Shown here one piece after another: positions 42,360 to 51,415 of a DNA stretch of 64,000 nucleotides (position 1 is the stretch's first letter; each line of letters starts with the position of its first letter). The translations under genes and the position numbers were made by a program. The DNA is taken from positions 62,001-126,000 of the forward strand of contig CAVWYF010000059.1 in the NCBI GenBank assembly GCA_963759095.1. The letters are read 5' to 3'. Under the pieces are notes generated by a model that saw only the letters and a list, made by a program, of their open reading frames with translations, was not told the DNA's origin and made no database searches. The DNA comes from Anderseniella sp963759095 (lineage in GTDB: Bacteria; Pseudomonadota; Alphaproteobacteria; Rhizobiales; Aestuariivirgaceae).

Positions 42360-43226
42360 TCAGAGCTGGTTTATCGGGGTCTTCAGGTACACAACGCCAT
42401 TGTCTTCCGGCTCGGGCATGTTACCCGCCCTCATGTTGACCTGAATGGACGGCACAATCAGCTTGGGCATGCTCAACTGAGCGTCGCGCGCTTCGCGCAT
42501 GGCGACAAACTCGTCCTCGCTCACGCCGTCACGGACATGCACATTGTTGGCACGTTCCTCTGCAACCGTTGTTTGCCAGGCATACTCATCGCGTCCCGGT
42601 GCCTTATAATCATGGCACATATAAAGTTTGGTCTCCGACGGCAATGACAGCACCTTGCGGATCGAACGATAGAGCTGTCTTGCATCGCCGCCGGGGAAAT
42701 CGGCACGTGCGGTGCCAAAATCGGGCATGAACAGGGTGTCGCCGACAAATGCGCAGTCACCGACCACATAGGTCATGCAGGCCGGCGTATGTCCGGGGGT
42801 ATGCATGGCGTTTACCGACAAAGCGCCGATAGCGAACTCGTCCTGATCCTTGAGCAGCCGGTCGAATTGCGATCCATCGCGCTCAAACTCGGTGCCGGCA
42901 TTGAAAATCTTTCCAAATACGTCCTGTATCTGAGTGATGCCGTTGCCAATGGCCAACTTGCCGCCGAGGTGTTGCTGGATATAGGGCGCGGCGGACAAAT
43001 GGTCTGCGTGGACGTGGGTTTCGAGCAGCCATTCGCAAGTGAGATTGTTGTCTTGCACATGGGCGATGATCTGGTCGGCCGATGTAGTTGACGTCCGGCC
43101 CGCTGCTGCGTCAAAGTCCAGTACGCTATCAACTATCGCACACGCCTTGGTCTCGGGATCGGATACGACGTAGCTGGCCGTGTTGGTTGGTTCGTCAAAA
43201 AACGCTTGTACGTGAGGGCTTGTCAT
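42360..43226 (-). CDS. MBL-fold hydrolase, persulfide-dioxygenase/Blh-like
   Basis: A 288-residue metallo-beta-lactamase-fold protein. Metal motifs: ETHVHADHLS, HTPGHTPACM, VGDTLFMPDFGTARADFPGG and CHDYKAPG. The ...AWQTTVAEERANNVHVR stretch is characteristic of ETHE1/Blh-type persulfide dioxygenases that oxidise glutathione persulfide during sulfide detoxification. ATG 43226 was chosen (AGGAAAAC before it) because the 50 residues upstream have no family similarity. It is convergent with the GlcD-like gene, with 9 bp between. Confidence 0.88.
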   Translation of the reverse strand: MTSPHVQAFFDEPTNTASYVVSDPETKACAIVDSVLDFDAAAGRTSTTSADQIIAHVQDNNLTCEWLLETHVHADHLSAAPYIQQHLGGKLAIGNGITQIQDVFGKIFNAGTEFERDGSQFDRLLKDQDEFAIGALSVNAMHTPGHTPACMTYVVGDCAFVGDTLFMPDFGTARADFPGGDARQLYRSIRKVLSLPSETKLYMCHDYKAPGRDEYAWQTTVAEERANNVHVRDGVSEDEFVAMREARDAQLSMPKLIVPSIQVNMRAGNMPEPEDNGVVYLKTPINQL

Positions 43227-43566
43227 CGGTGTTTTCCTGATCCTGCATATCTGCGGTGATAAGTCCGTCCAAGTCTGCCATGTTTTTGCAGCCTGACACA
43301 GCCGCACTTCATTAATATGATCCAGCGCAATATTCCGCTGAATTTCATGTCCCGTCATTGGTGAAGCTAAATCCACAGGCTCGAGTTTTATGCAAAAGCC
43401 ATTGGAATGATTCAGCTTTTGTTAGCTGTCAATTGTTCAATTTCACCACAATTTGCACTTGTCTGATACAAAGCTGACTGGAAATTTACTGCTGAAGTTG
43501 ATTACCCCTCAGCACAACCTGTCCTGGATGGCGACATGTCCGGGGTGGAATACGGGAGACTAAACG

Positions 43567-45090
43567 ATGTTTGGCTTTATGTCTAAATTGCCAGGTTTTG
43601 GCAAAAATGTATCCGGATCACTTGCACCGGTTCTTGGTATTGCTGCTATACCCCTCATCATGGCCGCAGGTTTGGCGGTTGACTATGGTAATGCAGTGTC
43701 CGTGCAGGCTCGCCTGCAGGCAGCGGTTGATGCCGCGGCGCTGGCTGCCGGACGTGAAGCCAACATGTCCAACTCAGATCTTGAGCGCATTGCGAAAGAC
43801 TACTTCCATTCAAATTTCGGCACGCCTGCAAACTCCGGTACGCCGACAATGGAAATGACTGTAAACGACAACGGCTTGAAGGTTGAGGGGGCTGTGACCG
43901 TCAACAACTACCTGACCAAGGTCGCAGGGTTCGATACGACACATATTACCGCCTCTTCTGAAGTGACCAAGGAAGCGACCGGCCTGGAAGTGGTGCTGGT
44001 ATTCGACAATACCGGTTCAATGGCTTCACAGAGCAGGTTGTCGACCTTGAAGGTTGCTGCCCATGACTTTGTAGAAATCCTGTTTGGCCCACGCGAAGTG
44101 GCTGACACGCTGAAAATCGGCGTTGTACCGTTCTCGCAGTTCGTCAATGTGGGCCCCGACAAGTCCAACGCTTTCTGGTTGGACACCAATGGAGCCAATC
44201 AACTGTCCCGGGAAAACTTTTCCGGCAGCAGCTGGCACAACTGGCGGGCCTGGCAGGCTATCCGCAACCGGGATTGGACTGGTTGTGTGGAGTCGCGTAT
44301 CGGCAACATGTCGGTTGACGATGTCGTGCCAGATTCGGGTAATGCAAATACCTTGTTCCCACCAGCGTTTTACCCGGATGAGCCTGGTGACGATACCTAC
44401 CGGGCCTATTTCAAGGTCGGCGGCCAGAATAACTATTATTATAACAGTTACCTCAAAGACAGCCGGACAAACAGCATGTCCAGCCGTCAGGAACACTATA
44501 ACAAGTATAACAATGCCACGGTGAAATCCACATCGCGTGGACCGGATAAGGGCTGCAATATTCAACCGATCCAGGCACTGACCAACGTAAAATCGCCGAT
44601 TCTGAATACGATCAACAACATGAAGGCAGACGGCTACACGCATGTTGCCGAAGGCGTTGGCTGGGGGTTGCGGGTGATTTCACCGGGGGAACCTTTCACC
44701 GAAGGTGTTGAATACAGCGATGAGGACATCACCAAGGCAATGGTTCTGCTGACCGATGGTGAGAACACCTTCAATTCGGAAAGAAATCACAACCGCTCCA
44801 CCTATACGGCGTACAGTTTTTTACAGCAGACACGGGTCGGTTCGGCCAATTACTGGACAGCTATAGGCAGGCAAAACCAAAAGCTGGCTCGCGCCTGTGA
44901 CAACGTGAAAGCCGCTGGTATTGTGAGCTACTCGTTTGCCTATAACGTACCGAGTGCCACGCAGCGCAACCTGATCAAGAACTGTGCATCGGATCCGGAA
45001 AAGTACTTTGATCCGCCGTCAAATGCGGCACTGGTCAAGAACTTCCAGCAGATTGCAGACGAACTGCGCAAGCTGCATCTGAGCCAGTAA
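43567..45090 (+). CDS. TadG-like pilus-assembly/vWA protein
   Basis: A 507-residue protein with a short cytoplasmic start, one membrane helix (about residues 20-40, VLGIAAIPLIMAAGLAVDYG) and the Tad-type VQARLQAAVDAAALAAG that identifies TadE/TadG-like pseudopilin proteins. A vWA domain follows with a DNTGS MIDAS motif (about 147-151) and LLTDGENT later. TadG proteins are exported minor pilins or surface anchors. No other tad/flp gene is in the window, so it is an orphan locus. Preceded by GGAGACTAAACG. Confidence 0.85.
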   Translation: MFGFMSKLPGFGKNVSGSLAPVLGIAAIPLIMAAGLAVDYGNAVSVQARLQAAVDAAALAAGREANMSNSDLERIAKDYFHSNFGTPANSGTPTMEMTVNDNGLKVEGAVTVNNYLTKVAGFDTTHITASSEVTKEATGLEVVLVFDNTGSMASQSRLSTLKVAAHDFVEILFGPREVADTLKIGVVPFSQFVNVGPDKSNAFWLDTNGANQLSRENFSGSSWHNWRAWQAIRNRDWTGCVESRIGNMSVDDVVPDSGNANTLFPPAFYPDEPGDDTYRAYFKVGGQNNYYYNSYLKDSRTNSMSSRQEHYNKYNNATVKSTSRGPDKGCNIQPIQALTNVKSPILNTINNMKADGYTHVAEGVGWGLRVISPGEPFTEGVEYSDEDITKAMVLLTDGENTFNSERNHNRSTYTAYSFLQQTRVGSANYWTAIGRQNQKLARACDNVKAAGIVSYSFAYNVPSATQRNLIKNCASDPEKYFDPPSNAALVKNFQQIADELRKLHLSQ

Positions 45091-45138
45091 GTGATAAAAC
45101 AGGGAAGACAGACCTCGAAAAAATGAGGCGTCAAACAG

Positions 45139-45172
45139 AAACCCCGTATTCCTTTGGAATGCGGGGTTTTTG
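45139..45172 (+). terminator. Rho-independent terminator after the TadG-like gene
   Basis: A 14-bp stem (45139-45152 with 45156-45169, one G-T pair) with a TTT loop, followed by a run of T. It lies about 50 bp after the stop codon. Confidence 0.9.
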
Positions 45173-45183
45173 TTTGAGTGATA

Positions 45184-45591
45184 CCGCTCACGCCAGCAGC
45201 CTGTCGGCTGCGCTCCGCGGGGGCGGGCCTGACCGGCCCGAGGCCCGTCGGGCCTAGTTCATGGGCATGTGAAAGCCGTATTTCTTATTCCGCTCCGCCA
45301 GCAGCCTGACGGCTGCGCTCCGTCCGACGCCCGAGGCCCAGTCGGCAGTGGGAGTTCATCATGCAGGCATGTGAAAGCCGTATTTCCTTATTCCGCTCAC
45401 GCCAGCAGCCTGACGGCTGCGCTCCGCGGGGGCGGGCCTGACCGGCCCGAGGCCCGGTTGGGCCTAGTGGGAGTTCAACAAAACCATACCTATGAACTCC
45501 TCCGAAGCACGAAGGTGCTGAGGCAAGCGCGACTGCGCGCCGCACGAAGTGCGCCCCCGCGGAGCGCAGCCGAAGGCTGCTGGCGTGAGCG
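45184..45591. repeat. GC-rich repeat cluster: three direct copies and one inverted copy
   Basis: The core CGCCAGCAGCCTGNCGGCTG starts near 45189, 45295 and 45398 (spacing about 106 and 103 bp), with longer flanks such as GGGCGGGCCTGACCGGCCCG and GGCATGTGAAAGCCGTATTT also repeated. An inverted copy (CAGCCGAAGGCTGCTGGCG) lies at about 45568-45586, so copy 3 and the inverted copy could form a large stem. Many small hairpins lie inside. No gene is supported across 45091-45925 (835 bp); the open frame over it has the composition of the repeat. Confidence 0.75.
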
Positions 45592-45869
45592 CTGTACTTC
45601 AATGAAGAAAACGCGCAAAGCGGTTGCCCACTTGCGCGTTTCCTCTATTGCCAATCCCGGTCCGGTTCATCCACAAGCAACCGTGAGGCGCTATATGTCC
45701 GATCCGGTGGGCCCGGCAACCAGTTTCCAGCTACACCGCCGATTTCCCGAAGAAAATAAGGGCTTTCCGGTCCCCGCCAGCGTCAGGTCAGTTGCCTTTC
45801 CGTCTGCTGATGAGGGAAGTATTTGCCGAACTGCCGACGCTTGCAAGAACCGGTGAGGTTTTGCACAGC

Positions 45870-45893
45870 TTATCCACGATCGCCGGTGGATAA
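45870..45893. other. Inverted pair of DnaA-box-like sequences
   Basis: TTATCCAC at 45870-45877 and GTGGATAA at 45886-45893 are separated by GATCGCCG. Each matches eight of nine bases of the DnaA consensus TTATNCACA. It lies just downstream of the flavoenzyme gene. No other origin features are visible nearby. Confidence 0.35.
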
Positions 45894-45925
45894 ACGAGTG
45901 CGCGGTTATGAATTGTGACCGGAAG

Positions 45926-47983
45926 CTACAAATCCTTGCACAGGCGCAGCGCATCATAAATGCCGGCATGGATATTGCGCGCGGCTACCGCATCGCCAAT
46001 GCGAAACAGCTGGAAGCCTGCATCCGCATTGCGCACGACTTGCTGGCCTTGCCCGGCAACCAGTGCCTCATAGTCCACTTCACCGCCATTGCTGGAGCTT
46101 GGTTTGAGGGCGAAGTACAGTTCATCCATTGGTGTCGTTGCGTATTCGACCACCACCTGGTCAACCAGACGTTCTCCGACCCGAGCCTCATTGTAGGGAC
46201 TGGTGAGTGTGGCTGCAATCTTGTTGCCCTCGCGCCTGAGGGAGTGCACGCGCGTCATGGTGGTGATGACAGCACCGTGGCCCTGCAGTTTTTCAATATA
46301 TGGCACCAGGTTGAGTCCGCCAATTTCCGGGGCAAACATGCGCTCCGGCGAGACGACCTCCAGTTTTGCACCACGGGCCATTATGACTTCGGTTGCCGCC
46401 ATGCCCGGATGGGCGCCGTTGTCATCATACATCAGCACATCGTCACCGACGCTCGCATCACCGGAAATGACATCCCAGCTTGACGTGGCCATGTGGCCGC
46501 CCTCGGCAATTGCATCTTCGCGCGGCAGTCCGCCGGTTGCGATGATGACCACATCGGGGCCCAGAGCAACAATGTCGGTGGATTCGGCGTACGTGTTGTA
46601 ACGCACCTCAACGCCAAGGCGCTGCAGTTGGGCGAGGCGCCAGTCTACGATGCCGATGAGTTCCGAGCGACGTTTGACCCGGGCCGCCAGCAGGATCTGC
46701 CCGCCTGCATCAGCTGCTGCTTCCAGGAGCGTGACCCGATGGCCGCGCTCGGCTGATACGCGCGCTGCCTCAAGGCCTGCCGGGCCGGCGCCAACTACAA
46801 TTACATGGCGTTGCCTACCTTTGGTCCTGGGTATGGTATGAGGCATGGTGGCCTCTCGACCGGTTGCTGCGTTGTGAATACACGTAGTGGCGCGGCCTTC
46901 ATAAATGCGGTCGAGGCAATAGGTTGCTCCGACGCAGGGGCGCACATCGTCTTCGCGGCCTTCAGCCACCTTGTTGGCGATGTGAGGGTCTGCGATATGA
47001 GCCCGTGTCATGCCAACCATGTCCAGCTTGCCTTCCGCAACCGCGTGCCGCGCCGTTGCGACATCGGTGATGCGCGCTGCATGGAATACCGGAAACTTGG
47101 TTTCAGTGCGGACCTGGCCGGCAAAGTCGAGGTGAGGGGCCGACGCCATGCCGGTGACCGGGATAACCCGCGACAACGGACCGTCATGTTCAATATGACC
47201 GCGAATAATGTTGAGGAAGTCGATCTGGCCAGTAGCAATCATGCGGCGGCAGATTTCCAGGCCCTCATCACGAGAGATACCCTTTTCCATGTCCTCGTCG
47301 GCGACAAGGCGCAGTCCGACAATATAGTCGGGGCCAACGCGGTCGCGAATGGCGTCCAGTACGCGATAGGTAAACCGCAACCGGTTATCCAGTGAACCGC
47401 CGTGTTCATCAGTGCGATTGTTGATGGCGGGCGACCAGAAACTGTCCAGCAGATGGCCATAACACTCCAGTTCGAAGCCATCGAGACCGGCTTCCTTTAC
47501 ACGCTCGGCCGCGTCGGCGTAATCACCTACAATACGGTCCATGTCCCAGTCTTCGATGACTTTCGGAAAAGCCCGGTGCGCCGGTTCGCGTATATTGCTG
47601 GGAGATACCACGGGCAGCCAGTCGGCGCCGTTCCATACGGTTCGCCGGCCGAGATGGGTCAACTGGATCATGCAGGCAGAGCCGTGTTCGTGGCAAGCAT
47701 CGGCCATGCGCTTCAGCCACGGGACGATTTCGTCCTTATAGGCGTGAAGGTTGCCGAATACCGGGGACGAGTCGCGCGACACGACTGCAGAGCCGGCTGT
47801 CATTGTCAGCGCAATACCGCCCTTGGCCTTTTCCTCATGGTAGCGGATATAGCGGTCCTTGGGCAGGCCGTGGTCATGGTAGTTCGGTTCATGCGAGGTG
47901 GACATGAAGCGGTTGCGCAAGGTCAGGTGCTTTAGCTGGTAGGGCTGCAGCAACGGGTCATTGGCGCGGTGGACAGTGGTCAT
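45926..47983 (-). CDS. NADH:flavin oxidoreductase/FAD-binding protein (N-methylproline-demethylase-like)
   Basis: A 685-residue two-part enzyme: an OYE-type FMN barrel (residues 1-370, ECYGHLLDSFWSPAINNR), a Cys cluster CVGATYC ... CIHN for a 4Fe-4S centre, then FAD (VVGAGPAGLEAARV, about 393-406) and NAD domains, as in trimethylamine dehydrogenase and 2,4-dienoyl-CoA reductase. The N-terminal STSHEP segment and the overall pattern resemble the N-methylproline demethylases of betaine/stachydrine catabolism. An MFS permease gene follows upstream on the same strand, as for an uptake-plus-demethylation unit. Substrate assignment is inference. Confidence 0.85.
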   Translation of the reverse strand: MTTVHRANDPLLQPYQLKHLTLRNRFMSTSHEPNYHDHGLPKDRYIRYHEEKAKGGIALTMTAGSAVVSRDSSPVFGNLHAYKDEIVPWLKRMADACHEHGSACMIQLTHLGRRTVWNGADWLPVVSPSNIREPAHRAFPKVIEDWDMDRIVGDYADAAERVKEAGLDGFELECYGHLLDSFWSPAINNRTDEHGGSLDNRLRFTYRVLDAIRDRVGPDYIVGLRLVADEDMEKGISRDEGLEICRRMIATGQIDFLNIIRGHIEHDGPLSRVIPVTGMASAPHLDFAGQVRTETKFPVFHAARITDVATARHAVAEGKLDMVGMTRAHIADPHIANKVAEGREDDVRPCVGATYCLDRIYEGRATTCIHNAATGREATMPHTIPRTKGRQRHVIVVGAGPAGLEAARVSAERGHRVTLLEAAADAGGQILLAARVKRRSELIGIVDWRLAQLQRLGVEVRYNTYAESTDIVALGPDVVIIATGGLPREDAIAEGGHMATSSWDVISGDASVGDDVLMYDDNGAHPGMAATEVIMARGAKLEVVSPERMFAPEIGGLNLVPYIEKLQGHGAVITTMTRVHSLRREGNKIAATLTSPYNEARVGERLVDQVVVEYATTPMDELYFALKPSSSNGGEVDYEALVAGQGQQVVRNADAGFQLFRIGDAVAARNIHAGIYDALRLCKDL

Positions 47984-48060
47984 GGATCAGCTCCCTCTAA
48001 GTCTTTTGATTGCGAGACTAGCTGGGAATGCTGCCGGATATCCAGTCTTTGTATGACGGT

Positions 48061-49287
48061 TTATTCAGCAGGCGCGGCGGTGGCCGAAACCGGGTTGCTG
48101 AGCAATGTTTCATTGCCTTCGCGCGGATCCCTCGGGATCAGCAGCGACAGTGCCAATGAAATTCCTGCCATGCCGGCACCGATGATGAATACCCAGGAGG
48201 GATGCGTCAGCCAGATGAGGCCGAAAAGTACCGGGATTACCACGGCGGCAATGTGGTTGATGGTAAACGCCACACCTGCAGTCGGGGCCATGTCCGCAGG
48301 GTCTGCGATTTTCTGGAAGTAGGTCTTCTGCGCAATGGCCATGGCAAAGAATGCGTGGTCCACCAGGTACAGCGCAGCGGCAATCCACGGGTTTTCAACG
48401 AATGCATAGGCCAGGAAAACACCGATCAGGCCGATATACTCCAGCACCAGCATGCGGCGTTCGCCCAGCTTGATGATAAGATTGCCGATCTTCGGCGCAA
48501 CCCACATGTTGAATACCGCATTTGCCAGAAACAGGCCGGTGATGGCGGCAACGGAAAAGCCAAATTTCTCAACCATCATGAAACCTGCAAACACGATGAA
48601 AATCTGACGGCGGGCACCCGACATGAAGGTCAGGGCGTAATAGAGCCAGTAGCGCTTGCGCATGAACAGGTGTTTGCGCTGCGGCACCGCTTCACGAAAC
48701 TTTGGAAATCCGAACCATACCACCAGCGCAAGCAGTACAGTTGCGCCGCCGCCTGCCAGATAAACGGAAGAAAAGTCCAGATGCAGCAGTTTCCATGTCA
48801 GGAAGATCAGCGCATAGGCAGCAATTGTGGCGAATGATCCAGCCGCAATAATACGGCCAAGCTGACGCGGCGCTTCGTTTTTCGGCAACCATTGCAGCGA
48901 CAGCGACTGCTGCACGGTTTCAAAATAATGAAAGCCTACCGACATGATGAAGGTGGTGATGTAAAACCCCATCGCGGTGGGGAAAAACCCGGTGATGGCG
49001 GTGCCAAGCCCGCACAAGGCAAGCGAGATGACAGCGAATGTCTGTTCGCGCCAGACAAAGTACATGAACACCGCGGTGAAAGCCAAAAACCCGGGGATTT
49101 CGCGGATTGACTGGAGGATGCCGATTTCCTTGCCGGTAAAGGCGGCTCCTTCAATGGCAAAATTGTTCAGCAGTGCCGACCAGGTCGAAAACGCGATGGC
49201 GTTTGCCGCAACCATGAGGATGAGCAGGTTGACCGGTGTTCTCCAGCCGGTGGCGTCGCCAAGATTGATTTCCGTGTGTCGGTTCAT
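48061..49287 (-). CDS. MFS transporter
   Basis: A 408-residue permease with about 12 membrane segments; the first starts near residue 18 (PVNLLILMVAANAIAFS). The family loop after segment 2 is not the strict MFS motif. It lies 77 bp upstream of the demethylase-like gene in the same direction, suggesting that it imports the substrate of that enzyme. No closer family can be named with confidence. Confidence 0.85.
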   Translation of the reverse strand: MNRHTEINLGDATGWRTPVNLLILMVAANAIAFSTWSALLNNFAIEGAAFTGKEIGILQSIREIPGFLAFTAVFMYFVWREQTFAVISLALCGLGTAITGFFPTAMGFYITTFIMSVGFHYFETVQQSLSLQWLPKNEAPRQLGRIIAAGSFATIAAYALIFLTWKLLHLDFSSVYLAGGGATVLLALVVWFGFPKFREAVPQRKHLFMRKRYWLYYALTFMSGARRQIFIVFAGFMMVEKFGFSVAAITGLFLANAVFNMWVAPKIGNLIIKLGERRMLVLEYIGLIGVFLAYAFVENPWIAAALYLVDHAFFAMAIAQKTYFQKIADPADMAPTAGVAFTINHIAAVVIPVLFGLIWLTHPSWVFIIGAGMAGISLALSLLIPRDPREGNETLLSNPVSATAAPAE

Positions 49288-49392
49288 GATGGCGCGGAAG
49301 CTAAACCAACATTACCGGTTTATGTATTGTTATTTGCGCAACAGGGGCATGACTACTGACATGTCCGGTAACAACGCTCGATCGTTTTTGGG

Positions 49393-49432
49393 CCCCGGCC
49401 GGAAAGAGAAGGAGAGAACGATCCGGCCGGGG
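49393..49432. other. Perfect GC-rich hairpin in the leader of the MFS gene
   Basis: CCCCGGCCGG (49393-49402) and its complement CCGGCCGGGG (49423-49432) flank a 20-nt loop that is purine-rich (AAGGAGAGA) on the plus strand and pyrimidine-rich on the minus strand. It lies 106 bp upstream of the MFS start, between two minus-strand genes. No U-tract follows. Confidence 0.45.
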
Positions 49433-49504
49433 ATACTGCAAGAGGCAGGTTTACCTGCAACACTGCGTTCGGCTTGCCTGCCTTTTGGCAGCTACAGGCA
49501 ATGG

Positions 49505-50125
49505 TTAGTTGCTGCTTTCGCCTTCGGGAGCAGCTTCGGTTTCTTCAGCGTCTTCGCGGCCACCGTCACGGCGCATCATGCGGTCACGGGATTTGTGACG
49601 TCGGCGCATGTCTTCGCGGCTGAGGGCGCCGTCACCATTGCGGTCGCGCATTTCGACCATGTTTTCCAGCGGGCGCAGGTATTCAGCAGGCGTAACACCG
49701 GCATCGCCGTCACGGTCGAAGCGCTGGAACTGGCGCACAATTCGCTGGGCGCGGGCTTTCAGGAAAAGCTGCTTGAACTCATCCAGGCTCAGCTTGCCGT
49801 CATTGTTGGCGTCAAATTCCTTGTGCCAGGCTTCCCGGTTGGTGTTGATTTCTTCCTGGGTGACCTTCCTGTCATTGTTGGCATCGTAACGCTCCATCAT
49901 CTGGCGGGCATGATGGCGCTTGCCGTGGCCTTTCCAGCCGCGATGATGACCGCGGCCATACCCGCCGCTGTCACGACCTCCACCATGGTAGCCACCACCG
50001 TGACCGCCGCCGTGATGGCCGCCGCCATATCCGCCGCCCTGACGATGGGCGAAGGCCGTTGTGCCGAGTGCGCCAACCGCAATCAATGCAGCTGCCGCAA
50101 TGGCCATTTTGGAAGTTGTTTTCAT
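49505..50125 (-). CDS. Exported His/Gly-rich EF-hand protein
   Basis: A 206-residue protein with a signal peptide (about residues 1-27, ending TTAFA), a His/Gly-rich stretch (about 28-70) that could bind metals, and four EF-hand-type loops: DANNDRKVTQEE, DANNDGKLSLDEF, DRDGDAGVTPAEY and DRNGDGALSREDM. All four loops keep the Asp/Asn ligands at positions 1, 3 and 5. It is probably periplasmic and binds Ca2+. The last 30 residues are charged. ATG 50125 places the signal peptide first. Confidence 0.85.
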   Translation of the reverse strand: MKTTSKMAIAAAALIAVGALGTTAFAHRQGGGYGGGHHGGGHGGGYHGGGRDSGGYGRGHHRGWKGHGKRHHARQMMERYDANNDRKVTQEEINTNREAWHKEFDANNDGKLSLDEFKQLFLKARAQRIVRQFQRFDRDGDAGVTPAEYLRPLENMVEMRDRNGDGALSREDMRRRHKSRDRMMRRDGGREDAEETEAAPEGESSN

Positions 50126-50360
50126 TTGTCGGGTCTCCAGAGTTCGTGGGTTTGTTATGTATATACGATTGACGTGGGTTAACGGCGAAACCCGGCGTGA
50201 AGAAACATTAAACATCGGTCATGTTTCAACCGTTTGCGGCGCAGCTACACGGTTCATCAAACTGCGACACGTGTGCGTGAGAGGGGCTGTGCGGACTGAC
50301 GCAGGCGAGGCAGACTTGCGAACAGGCATCCCAATCAAGATTGGCGAATGGACAAAACGC

Positions 50361-50661
50361 ATGACATCACGAAGAACATTCATCACCCGTTCGCTGGCTA
50401 TACTGGCCGGATCAATGCTGCCGGCCACGCGGGAGTTTGCACAAGCTCTGTCCGACGCCGACATCGAAAAACTGCTGCTGCAGACGGTGTTCTCGGAAGC
50501 GCCGGATATTAAAGCCGCCATGCAGAAGCTGGACAGTGGGAGAAGATGAACTCACCGGTCCGGACGGCACAAAACTGGCGCGTATTGCCGGTCATATAGC
50601 CTACTGGTTCGCCTGGGACGGATATCTGGGTGTGGCCAGCGAGTTGTACAAGGACGGCTGA
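50361..50661 (+). pseudogene. Small Tat-exported protein of unknown function, frameshifted at 50538-50540
   Basis: From ATG 50361 the product starts MTSRRTFITRSLAILAGS, with a twin-arginine motif SRRTFI and a hydrophobic stretch. The frame stops soon after AMQKLDSG; removing one G from GGG at 50538-50540 gives SGEDELTGPDGTKLARIAGH and on to WFAWDGYLGVASELYKDG. The repaired product would be about 99 residues. It resembles small Tat-exported partners of oxidoreductases in having only a Tat signal and a short helical part, but no family can be named. Confidence 0.55.
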
Positions 50662-50976
50662 TTAGAGCGAGATGAGGCTAGATCGGATCCTTTGACCGTG
50701 GCGATTTTGGTCGCTGGTCAGGTGGGTTGCGCGCGGTGGCGTTGGTCGCCACAAGCGCAAGACAACGACGCCAGAGGGCAAAATCGCCCGGCCCTCATCA
50801 CATTTGGCAGCACCGGTCGAGCGAAAAAGTCCGGCTCATGCGGTGGTGGGCGGCGGTGCCGGAGAGGCTTGTCTGTCGTAACTGTCATGGAAGTGACAGC
50901 GCCGCAACGGCCTTCAGTTTGTCGATAGCTTCGCCCGCCGGAACATGACGACCCGGCGGGAGACGGCGAGTGTCGC
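50662..50976. other. Gene-free stretch with two hairpins
   Basis: No convincing gene on either strand. CTGTCA/TGACAG pair at 50882-50899, and CCCGCCGG/CCGGCGGG pair at 50934-50960; the second lies 16 nt after the stop of the minus-strand gene and may end its transcription, although no U-tract follows. Confidence 0.5.
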
Positions 50977-51282
50977 TTACGGCACAACGTACAAGCAGGC
51001 CTTGGCTCTGGCTTTGCAGATAAATCGCTGCCCGGACTTCTTGCATCTTATTTTCTTGTTCTTGGCGATCTGCCACACAGACCATGCCTGGCCCTGGTTG
51101 GTTTTGACCTTGTAAGACCAGGATTTGCGCGCCTGCATCCGGGCTGCCATCCTGGTCGGCCTGTGTACCTTTACTTTGGTGAAGTTGGTGCGGCACTGGT
51201 AAGCTGATGCGGTGCTTGTCATGACCGTGGGGACAGACAGTGCCAGAACGGCTGCTGCCAATACAACATTGAGGGATTTCAT
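50977..51282 (-). CDS. Exported basic Cys-containing protein of unknown function
   Basis: A 101-residue protein with a clean signal peptide (about residues 1-27, ending STASA) and a mature part of ~74 residues that is very basic (many Lys/Arg) with four Cys. The aromatic and basic pattern SWSYKVKTNQGQAWSVWQIAK recalls small secreted alphaproteobacterial proteins, but no function is known. Likely two disulfides after export. Confidence 0.75.
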   Translation of the reverse strand: MKSLNVVLAAAVLALSVPTVMTSTASAYQCRTNFTKVKVHRPTRMAARMQARKSWSYKVKTNQGQAWSVWQIAKNKKIRCKKSGQRFICKARAKACLYVVP

Positions 51283-51415
51283 CGGGGCATTCCTTTGTAT
51301 TCGTTACCGTTGATCCTGAACAGATGTCAGGTTGGGAGTAACGTTAGGAATCCGCCCTTGAACATGTGCTGACCTTATTGTTCAGTGCGCGTTCATGTTG
51401 GCTTGGGGGGTGAAT

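Noticed and set aside
45184..45591. CRISPR array
   Set aside because: Only three direct copies, spacing near 105 bp, repeats too long and diverged, and no cas genes in the window.
45269..45856. A 195-residue open frame over the repeat cluster
   Set aside because: It crosses the repeats, has Arg/Pro/Ala composition from GC-rich DNA, and no homology.
50662..50976. Small ORFs on both strands
   Set aside because: Short, overlapping each other, without ribosome sites or recognisable domains.
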